A stretch of DNA of 5,415 nucleotides, taken from the NCBI GenBank assembly GCA_003566335.1, contig PXDR01000522.1, positions 1-5,415 on the forward strand, in the 5' to 3' direction. How positions within the stretch are numbered: position 1 is the first letter of the stretch; each line of letters opens with the position of its first letter. Shown here piece after piece: positions 1 to 4,603 of the stretch. Under the pieces are notes generated by a model, which did not search any database, was not told where the DNA came from, and saw only the letters and a list, made by a program, of their open reading frames with translations. The stretch comes from Cyanobacteria bacterium T3Sed10_344R1. GTDB taxonomy: Bacteria > Cyanobacteriota > Cyanobacteriia > Phormidesmidales > Phormidesmidaceae. Made by a program: the position numbers and the translations under genes.

Positions 1-716
1 CCCCCCGCTATGTGGATGTGCGAATTACCCAGCTTTATAACCGGCGGCTTTGCGTGACCGGATTTTTGCTGCTGCTGCGGGACATTACCCAGCAGCACTT
101 GATGCAGACCCAACTGCAGCAGGCCAATGGGCAGCTTCAGCAGCAACTTGATCAGATTCAAATCTTGCAACTCAAACTTCAGGAGCAAGCAATTCGAGAT
201 GGGTTGACCGATCTATTTAACCGTCGATATTTTGATGAAACCTTGACCCAGTGCTTCATTCAGGCGGAGTCTACCCATACCCCCGTCGCCGTTGTCTTGC
301 TAGATGTTGATTATTTCAAGGCCGTGAACGATACCTTCGGCCACTCAGCGGGGGATCGCGTCCTTCAGGTTTTGGGTCAACTGCTGCGCCATTACTGTCG
401 GCCTGAGGATACGGCCTGCCGCTATGGTGGGGAAGAATTCGCCCTAATTTTGCCGGGGTTGAACTATTCTGCCGCTTGGGACGTTGCCAATCAAATCCGC
501 CTTGCCTTTCAGCACAATCAGATTCAGTTCTCCCATCATCGGATTCAAGCGACGCTCTCTGCTGGGGTGGGGATGTTCCCTGAAGATGGCACCACTCTCG
601 AACAACTGCTGCCCAAAGTTGATCGCGCCCTCTATGCCGCTAAAGCAGCCGGGCGTAATCAGGTGCAGTTGGGGCAAGCGATCTGTTCCAACCAGGGGAG
701 CAACCTCAAGGCTTAG
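1..716 (+). CDS. Diguanylate cyclase (GGDEF domain), 5'-truncated by window edge
   Basis: This enzyme makes cyclic di-GMP from two GTP. The reading frame is open to the left edge (codons PRY precede the GTG at 12), so the true start and sensor part lie outside. Counting from that GTG as residue 1, residues 1-26 look like the end of a PAS-type domain (RITQLY...LLRDIT). Residues about 30-62 form a glutamine-rich coiled-coil signalling helix, and the GGDEF domain follows from DGLTDLFNRR (63-72) to about residue 222. Key residues align with PleD: metal-binding D98, N106 and D115, and active-site GGEEF at 139-143. The inhibitory I-site is RPED at 130-133, exactly five residues before GGEEF, so product inhibition is expected. 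The missing N-terminus may be a 7TM-plus-PAS sensor as in related cyanobacterial proteins; that is inference. The TAG stop is at 714-716. The gene converges with the minus-strand MAPEG remnant. Family assignment is secure; the input signal is unknown. Confidence 0.95.
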   Translation, partial: PRYVDVRITQLYNRRLCVTGFLLLLRDITQQHLMQTQLQQANGQLQQQLDQIQILQLKLQEQAIRDGLTDLFNRRYFDETLTQCFIQAESTHTPVAVVLLDVDYFKAVNDTFGHSAGDRVLQVLGQLLRHYCRPEDTACRYGGEEFALILPGLNYSAAWDVANQIRLAFQHNQIQFSHHRIQATLSAGVGMFPEDGTTLEQLLPKVDRALYAAKAAGRNQVQLGQAICSNQGSNLKA

Positions 717-744
717 GCAATTGGGAGCTTGAGAGCAAGGAAAG

Positions 745-800
745 TTTTGAGTTTTGGGTTTTGAGTTTTGGGTTTTGAGTTGGGGGATGGGGGATGGGGA
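745..800. repeat. Heptanucleotide tandem repeat array (STRR-like), 8 units
   Basis: Eight consecutive 7-bp units run without a break in register: TTTTGAG, TTTTGGG, TTTTGAG, TTTTGGG, TTTTGAG, TTGGGGG, ATGGGGG, ATGGGGA. Read on the other strand these are the AACTCAAAA-type and CCCCCAT-type runs often seen between cyanobacterial genes. The array fills about half of the 117-bp spacer between the convergent diguanylate cyclase and MAPEG remnant. No gene is present in 717-833. A weak inverted pair, CTCAAG (705-710) and CTTGAG (728-733), is present but lacks a proper T-run, so I do not call a terminator. Confidence 0.85.
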
Positions 801-833
801 AGATTACAGTTTCTGCTAGCCGATAGCCTGTTG

Positions 834-1094
834 CTAGGACGGGATGATGATCAATGCGATCGCAAGTAGATACCCCACCAACGTCGGCCACATCGTTAGG
901 GTCATGCCAAAGGCTCGCCCTTTCGCCCCCCGATGGTCGCGGCGATATCCTCGGAAAAATAGCAGTCGCCCTACCCCAAACAGCACCACCGCCGTCACAA
1001 TCAGCGATAGCCAGGGGCCGCTAAGCCGAGTCGCCAGGGCCAGGTATGCCCCCACCGCCAGCACTGCTTGCTCCAGGGCGCTGGATTCGCGTCC
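834..1094 (-). pseudogene. MAPEG-family membrane protein, C-terminal remnant
   Basis: The frame encodes the C-terminal half of a MAPEG-type membrane protein (the glutathione/eicosanoid-metabolism superfamily; the cyanobacterial members have no defined function). Recognisable parts are LEQAVLAVGAYLALA, then VVLFGVGRLLFF, then GRAFGMTLTMWPT and a last hydrophobic helix LVGYLLAIALIII. Related full-length proteins, from memory, are about 130-190 residues and have an N-terminal helix and loop before the conserved LEQ motif. Here only about 10 codons separate that motif from the TGA of the 2TM gene, in the same frame, so the N-terminal part is missing. The first possible start is a GTG at 1064, with GGAG (1071-1074) six bases upstream, which would give a 76-residue product. 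Those GGAG bases also encode the conserved LEQ, so they may not be a real ribosome site. An extra DHR between GYRR and GAKG is a further oddity. A short expressed protein cannot be excluded. Confidence 0.65.
856..863. repeat. HIP1 palindrome GCGATCGC
   Basis: Exact octamer within the 3' end of the MAPEG remnant. It is the highly over-represented cyanobacterial HIP1 element. Confidence 0.85.
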
Positions 1095-1529
1095 TCAGTC
1101 TTGCAGGCGTTGCTGCTTTTGCTTCCATTTCTTAAATGCTTTCTCGTTGTCTTCGGAGTCAATCCACCCGAAGGTCGCTGCACCGTCTAGCATCACGCCC
1201 ATGCCCCAACCCAACAACGGGTAGAGGCTCCAGGGATGAGAACCGGGGGTGGCAATGTTCAGCCCAATCAGAAAGATGTTGACAATGACATAGGTTATCA
1301 AGTGGCCTCTGAACTCCCGACGCTGCTTTTTGTCGAACGAGCGTCGCAGTTCAACATCCCGGCGTTCGGTCACCCAGTCGAGTTTGGCTTGGTCTAGAGT
1401 CTCTGGGGTGATGCCCAGTTCCTGAGCCATTTCCGCCAGTTGCCCCTCTGAAAACTCGTTGTGATGTTGCCGGGCCAACGCTTGCCCCAAGATGGTCTGA
1501 ACGTCGCTGGCCGTATAGCGATAGTCCAT
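1095..1529 (-). CDS. 2TM domain-containing small membrane protein
   Basis: This 144-residue protein has no known enzymatic role. Residues 1-60 form a soluble helical region (YTASDVQTILGQALARQ, then SEGQLAEMAQELGITPETLDQA) resembling the short SHOCT-like N-terminal segments seen in such proteins. After a basic stretch (KKQRREFRGH, 67-76) come two hydrophobic helices at about 77-93 (LITYVIVNIFLIGLNI) and 101-120 (LYPLLGWGMGVMLDGA). The tail FKKWKQKQQ is basic. This RxFxxHLxxYxxVN...GWG pattern is typical of the 2TM (PF13239) family. I chose the ATG at 1527-1529 because GGGAG lies seven bases upstream (1537-1541) and MDYRYTASDV is a natural N-terminus; an upstream GTG at 1601 would add 24 unlikely residues. 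The TGA stop at 1095-1097 is followed in frame by the MAPEG remnant. The gene lies 143 bp downstream of tRNA-Cys on the same strand and probably has its own promoter, which I could not define. Confidence 0.82.
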   Translation of the reverse strand: MDYRYTASDVQTILGQALARQHHNEFSEGQLAEMAQELGITPETLDQAKLDWVTERRDVELRRSFDKKQRREFRGHLITYVIVNIFLIGLNIATPGSHPWSLYPLLGWGMGVMLDGAATFGWIDSEDNEKAFKKWKQKQQRLQD

Positions 1530-1536
1530 GGGAAGT

Positions 1537-1541
1537 CTCCC
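1537..1541 (-). promoter_or_regulatory. Ribosome binding site of the 2TM gene
   Basis: Minus-strand GGGAG sits seven bases before the ATG at 1529. It decides that start over the upstream GTG at 1601. Confidence 0.65.
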
Positions 1542-1647
1542 AGGTGATATGTCTACGCTGCTGCTGACTCTATTGTTCCTATGGTAACCATGGCAATGCA
1601 CCAGACTGCTATCCCCTCTGCTGGCGCTGGGGGGAGGTCTTTTGGCT

Positions 1648-1655
1648 GCGATCGC
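1648..1655. repeat. HIP1 palindrome GCGATCGC
   Basis: Exact octamer in the spacer between tRNA-Cys and the 2TM gene. It is one of the few HIP1 copies here that is not inside a gene. Confidence 0.85.
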
Positions 1656-1672
1656 AATTTTAGAAATTCAAA

Positions 1673-1744
<72 letters not shown>

Positions 1745-1885
1745 GCAGACAGACTGGGCTGAGTGATCAGCATATCAAATTTTGCCCGCCCTTCGTCTGC
1801 TCCCACGGGGATTTTGTCTAATCCCCAATCCTCCAGAGGGAAATCAGGCCAAACCTAGCCTCGTTGTCGCTGTCTAACCTCAGCG
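1745..1885. other. Intergenic spacer with a 7-bp inverted repeat
   Basis: No coding potential was seen between the fructosamine kinase stop and tRNA-Cys. GGGGATT (1807-1813) and AATCCCC (1820-1826) form a perfect 7-bp stem with a 6-nt loop. It could mark the 3' end of the kinase transcript, but no T-run follows on either strand, so it is not a standard intrinsic terminator. The tRNA promoter must lie in or near this spacer. Confidence 0.4.
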
Positions 1886-2749
1886 CTAGCTCAGCAGTCG
1901 GGCAATCATGCGCTGGGCTTGGGATTGATAGCTACCCCCGAAGAGATTGAAGTGATTGAGGATGTGATAGAGGTTGTAGAGCACCTTGCGCTGCTCGTAG
2001 CCCTTGTCCAGGGGATGGGCGTCATTATAGCCGCGATAAAACGCTGCCGGAAACCCGCCAAACACCTCCGTCATGCCCAGGTCTACTTCCCGATCGCCAT
2101 AGTAGACGGCAGGATCTAGCAACACGGGTTCTCCCTCGGCGCTGATAGCGGCATTGCCCGACCAGAGATCGCCGTGGACGAGGGCGGGTTCTGGGTAGTG
2201 ACCCGCCAGCAGTTGGGGCACCGCCGCCAAGAGCTCATCCTGCTGTGGAAAAGACCCGCCCCGGCGCTGGGCTAAGCGAAACTGATAGGCTAGCCGGTGA
2301 TCTCGAAAAAACTCAGCCCAATCTGCCGTCCAAGGATTTTTCTGGGGAGTTGCGCCAATGGTGTTGTCCTGATGCCAGCCAAATCCTTGGGAATTGGTGA
2401 CCCGATGCATCGCCGCCAGGCTGTGACCCATCGCTTCCCAGGCCGCAGTGCCGCCGCCGCCCAAGTCGATCCAGTCCATGACGATGTAGGCCACATTGCC
2501 CGCCACGCCACAGCCCAAAGGTCGCGGCGCTAACACCGTCTTGCTGTCCGCGATTTCCTTCAGACCCAGCGCCTCTTGCTCAAACATGGCCAACTGGCTG
2601 GCCTGATTTGTCTTGAGAAAATAGCTGCGATCATATCCCGAGATCTGATAAGCCTGGTTAATACTACCGCCCCCCACCGATCGACGCTGCTGAACCTCAA
2701 ACGGCGATCCAGTGACACGGCTGATGTGTTGAGCGATTTCAGGCCACAT
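1886..2749 (-). CDS. Fructosamine kinase family protein (ketosamine-3-kinase-like)
   Basis: This cytoplasmic kinase family phosphorylates sugar residues attached to protein amines (fructosamines, ribulosamines). The adducts are thereby destabilised and glycated proteins repaired. The 287-residue protein is of usual full length. Visible motifs are a nucleotide-binding loop GGGSIN (26-31), an ATP-contacting lysine K46 in YFLKT, and the family signature GFGWHQDNTIG (122-132) followed by NPWTADWAEFFRDHRL. The catalytic loop HGDLWSGN is at 192-199 (D194, N199), and the metal-binding segment DPAVYYGDREVDL begins at D212. All catalytic residues are intact. The ATG at 2747-2749 gives the natural N-terminus WPEIAQHI. 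It has no purine-rich ribosome site; the leader is C-rich because a G-rich plus-strand tract lies there. The M16 peptidase gene ends 49 bp upstream, so the two may be co-transcribed. The actual substrate in this organism is not known. Confidence 0.93.
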   Translation of the reverse strand: MWPEIAQHISRVTGSPFEVQQRRSVGGGSINQAYQISGYDRSYFLKTNQASQLAMFEQEALGLKEIADSKTVLAPRPLGCGVAGNVAYIVMDWIDLGGGGTAAWEAMGHSLAAMHRVTNSQGFGWHQDNTIGATPQKNPWTADWAEFFRDHRLAYQFRLAQRRGGSFPQQDELLAAVPQLLAGHYPEPALVHGDLWSGNAAISAEGEPVLLDPAVYYGDREVDLGMTEVFGGFPAAFYRGYNDAHPLDKGYEQRKVLYNLYHILNHFNLFGGSYQSQAQRMIARLLS

Positions 2750-2791
2750 GGGTGGGGGTGGGGAGTAGCGACAGAGTGGGAGGGGAGGGGG
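2750..2791. other. G-rich tract (plus strand) between M16 and kinase genes
   Basis: Six runs of three or more G occur in two clusters on the plus strand (GGGTGGGGGTGGGG and GGGAGGGGAGGGGG), separated by 14 bases. This could form G-quadruplex structure on the template strand of the fructosamine kinase gene. The kinase mRNA leader is correspondingly C-rich and lacks a Shine-Dalgarno sequence. Confidence 0.45.
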
Positions 2792-2798
2792 CTATTGG

Positions 2799-2814
2799 CT
2801 AACAGCTAACAGCC
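2799..2814. repeat. Heptad repeat CTAACAG (STRR-like)
   Basis: CTAACAG occurs twice in tandem (2799-2805 and 2806-2812), followed by CC; a degenerate unit CTATTGG precedes it. On the minus strand it reads GCTGTTA repeated. It forms the last four codons and the TAG stop of the M16 peptidase gene. Confidence 0.6.
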
Positions 2815-4130
2815 TCCTTGTCCGGCAACATCGTCACCACCCCATACGCCTCTGGCGTCAAATACTGCTGCGCCGCTGCCTGCACCGCATCAGCATCAAT
2901 GCCCTGAATGTGGGTGGGGTAGTCAAATGCGTCGGACAGGTTGCCGGTCAGGGTTTGGTAGTAGCCGTAGAGACCGGCTCGGTCGCTGGGGGTTTCGCTG
3001 CCGAAGATGTAGCGGTTCGCCACCTGGGTGCGGATGCGGCGCAGTTCGCTGTCTTTGACTGGGGTTTGGTGGAGGTCGCGAATATGGTCTGCGATCGCAC
3101 GTTCGACCACCGCCAAATTTTCCGTCGGCAGCTGGGCCGAAATGTAGAACGTGCCCTGGTGGGTGTAGGTCATATTGCTGGCGGCAATCCCCGACACTAG
3201 GCCGCGTTCTTCCCGCAGATCGCGCACCAGCCGCGCCGTGCGACCACGTCCCAAAATCGAGGTGATCACGTCTAGGGCATAGGTATCGGCCAGATCCACC
3301 ATCCCCGGCACCCGCCAGACCATCACCAGCCGCGCCTGCTGTAAGGACGGATCCACCTGACTAACGCGCTGAATCGTCTGAAAGGGTTCCTCCGGCAGTA
3401 GGGCTGCTACCGGTGGCACGACGCCGCTAAAGCTGGGAATTCCGTGGTGCTGCCGGTTAAGTAGGGCTTGGTCAAACCCGTCAATCACGGTTTGAATTAA
3501 GGCTTCCACGGGCAGATTGCCCACCGCCACCGCCGTCAGGTTGGCCGGTTGATACCACTGGGCGTGGAACTGCTGCATCTGCTCTGGAATCAGCTGTTCA
3601 ATCACCGCCGTCGGCCCCAGCACCGGACGCCGATAGGGCAACCGCTCAAACGCCATTTCCACCGACCGATAAAAGGTGCGGCGGCGGGGACTGTCCTGGG
3701 CGCGGCGAATTTCTTCGAGAATCACTGGGCGCTCCCGCTCAAACGCCTCTGGGCTGAGGCTGGGGTTCATCACCAGCTCAATTTGCAGCGGTGCGAGGCT
3801 GGCAAAATCTTGGGGCGCGCAGGTGGTGTAGTAGTGGGTGTATTCCTGGCTAGTGGCGGCATTAGTGACCCCGCCACGCTGCTCAATCAGGCGCTCAAAT
3901 TCCCCCTGGGCTAAGGTCGGGGTGCCCTTAAACACCATGTGCTCCAAAAAATGGGCCATGCCGTTAATCGGGTCAGCTTCGACCCCAGACCCCACCTTCA
4001 GCCACAGGCTGAGGTTCACCGCTTCGGTTGGCATGTGCTCAGCAATAATCGTCAAGCCATTGGGCAGACGACGCACAACCGGGGCGTTCAGACCCGCAGT
4101 ACTGGCAATCGGAGCGGCGGTGAGGGGCAT
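2799..4130 (-). CDS. M16 family zinc metallopeptidase (processing-peptidase-like)
   Basis: This predicted zinc peptidase of the M16B (mitochondrial processing peptidase/insulinase-like) group is 443 residues long, the usual size for one half-clam subunit. The inverted zinc motif is HFLEH (H60, E63, H64), with the third ligand at E140 in VILEEI, so it is catalytically complete. The C-terminal domain has the arginine-rich equivalent of the glycine-rich loop (LGRGRTARLVRDLREERGL, 293-311) and GTFYISAQLPTENLA. No signal peptide is evident, so the protein is probably cytoplasmic. The ATG at 4128-4130 (MPLTAAPI) is preferred. A longer frame from a TTG at 4178 would add a phenylalanine-rich stretch read from a T-rich leader. 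No Shine-Dalgarno sequence precedes the chosen ATG. Many cyanobacteria carry M16 genes as pairs of active and non-catalytic subunits; no partner is seen here. The last residues (AVSC) come from a heptad repeat. The fructosamine kinase follows 49 bp downstream. Confidence 0.94.
   Translation of the reverse strand: MPLTAAPIASTAGLNAPVVRRLPNGLTIIAEHMPTEAVNLSLWLKVGSGVEADPINGMAHFLEHMVFKGTPTLAQGEFERLIEQRGGVTNAATSQEYTHYYTTCAPQDFASLAPLQIELVMNPSLSPEAFERERPVILEEIRRAQDSPRRRTFYRSVEMAFERLPYRRPVLGPTAVIEQLIPEQMQQFHAQWYQPANLTAVAVGNLPVEALIQTVIDGFDQALLNRQHHGIPSFSGVVPPVAALLPEEPFQTIQRVSQVDPSLQQARLVMVWRVPGMVDLADTYALDVITSILGRGRTARLVRDLREERGLVSGIAASNMTYTHQGTFYISAQLPTENLAVVERAIADHIRDLHQTPVKDSELRRIRTQVANRYIFGSETPSDRAGLYGYYQTLTGNLSDAFDYPTHIQGIDADAVQAAAQQYLTPEAYGVVTMLPDKEAVSC
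3091..3098. repeat. HIP1 palindrome GCGATCGC
   Basis: Exact octamer inside the M16 peptidase gene, reading through codons for an AIAD-type stretch without disturbing the protein. Confidence 0.85.
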
Positions 4131-4284
4131 AAAGCGAAGGAAAAAAGACGAAAAAAATGGAAAACGAGCAGTGATCAACCTTTACTCATCTTAATGTCTT
4201 TCTCCGACTTGCTCCTAGGGGGTGGGGGTTTGCTTAACAGAGATTGCTTCGCTAATCCAGCCGGGAATCCAGCCAGACTATGGG
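4131..4284. other. Spacer between tatA and M16 gene
   Basis: No gene was found here. On the minus strand the last 30 bases before the M16 ATG are strongly T-rich (two runs of six or seven T around 4141-4157). A G-rich run GGGGGTGGGGG is at 4217-4229 on the plus strand. AATCCAGCC is repeated directly at 4254-4262 and 4266-4274, a 12-bp period. The M16 promoter is probably within this spacer, but I could not pick convincing -35/-10 boxes. Confidence 0.4.
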
Positions 4285-4491
4285 CTAATCCCGAGGCACA
4301 TCACCATCAACCACATTGGGATCATCTGCATCGAGGGCGAGATCGTCTTCGTCAGGATTTTCCATGCCCTCACGGAAGTTGCGCAGGGTTTTGCCAAAGG
4401 CGCTGCCAAATTCCGGAATCTTTTTCGGGCCGAAAATCAGCAGGGCGACGACGGCGATAATGCCCAATTCTGGTAAACCTAGACCAAACAT
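4285..4491 (-). CDS. tatA: Twin-arginine translocase TatA/TatE subunit
   Basis: TatA polymerises in the plasma or thylakoid membrane to form the pathway by which the TatBC-type receptor exports folded twin-arginine proteins. The 68-residue protein is typical in size. It has a short N-terminal membrane helix (residues about 5-20, LPELGIIAVVALLIFG), the conserved hinge FGPKKIPE (20-27), and an amphipathic helix with the invariant FG pair and basic face (FGSAFGKTLRNFREGM, 28-43). An acidic, disordered tail follows (DEDDLALDADD). This closely resembles cyanobacterial TatA. The ATG at 4489-4491 has AAGGGA (4499-4504) seven bases upstream, which supports the start. The gene lies about 100 bp downstream of the aminotransferase gene, with a hairpin between them. 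TATGCT at 4539-4544 is a possible -10 box for its own promoter, but without a clear -35. Confidence 0.95.
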   Translation of the reverse strand: MFGLGLPELGIIAVVALLIFGPKKIPEFGSAFGKTLRNFREGMENPDEDDLALDADDPNVVDGDVPRD

Positions 4492-4498
4492 GGCGAGT

Positions 4499-4504
4499 TC
4501 CCTT
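4499..4504 (-). promoter_or_regulatory. Ribosome binding site of tatA
   Basis: Minus-strand AAGGGA lies seven bases before the tatA ATG and fixes that start. Confidence 0.6.
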
Positions 4505-4545
4505 GGGGTACAGGTGGAGCAAAGCGGAGACGTTTAGGAGCATAC

Positions 4546-4568
4546 CCTGTCCCCGCAGTCGGGGCAGG
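4546..4568 (-). other. GC-rich hairpin between aminotransferase and tatA
   Basis: CCTG-CCCCG, loop ACTG, CGGGG-(A)-CAGG on the minus strand forms a 9-bp stem with one bulged base. It lies 24 bp after the aminotransferase stop. No T-run follows, so it is either a non-canonical or Rho-type transcript end, or an RNA-stabilising or attenuating structure in the tatA leader. Confidence 0.5.
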
Positions 4569-4577
4569 CATCAGCCG

Positions 4578-4603
4578 CCTAAACCGTGGCCCTAAACCGT
4601 GGC
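4578..4603. repeat. Perfect 13-bp tandem duplication at aminotransferase stop codon
   Basis: CCTAAACCGTGGC occurs twice head to tail (4578-4590 and 4591-4603). The second copy, nearer the gene, contains the last three residue codons (A, T, V) and TAG stop of the aminotransferase. The first copy lies just past the stop. Because 13 is not a multiple of three, the extra copy would not extend the protein. Confidence 0.9.

Noticed and set aside
745..800. CRISPR array
   Set aside because: The repeat is a continuous 7-bp tandem without spacers, and no cas genes are present.
844..1224. Plus-strand open frame of 126 codons
   Set aside because: It is antisense to the MAPEG remnant and 2TM gene. Its composition (many R, S, P) is that of a shadow frame.
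1530..1601. N-terminal extension of the 2TM protein from a GTG at 1601
   Set aside because: The added residues do not resemble the family, and the internal ATG at 1529 has GGGAG at ideal spacing.
1769..1774. TATGCT as a firm tRNA-Cys promoter
   Set aside because: Position relative to the tRNA is plausible, but no recognisable -35 lies 16-18 bases upstream, so it is only mentioned as a possibility.
1807..1826. Intrinsic terminator for the fructosamine kinase gene
   Set aside because: The 7-bp stem is real, but no T-run follows on either strand.
4131..4178. N-terminal extension of the M16 peptidase from a TTG at 4178
   Set aside because: It would add 16 residues, mostly Phe and Ser, from T-rich leader DNA with no ribosome site at proper spacing. 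MPLTAAPI at 4130 fits the family better.
3939..4460. Plus-strand open frame of 173 codons
   Set aside because: It lies antisense across the start of the M16 gene, the spacer and tatA. Its translation is low-complexity, rich in R, H, G and N, and matches no family, while the minus strand encodes clear proteins.
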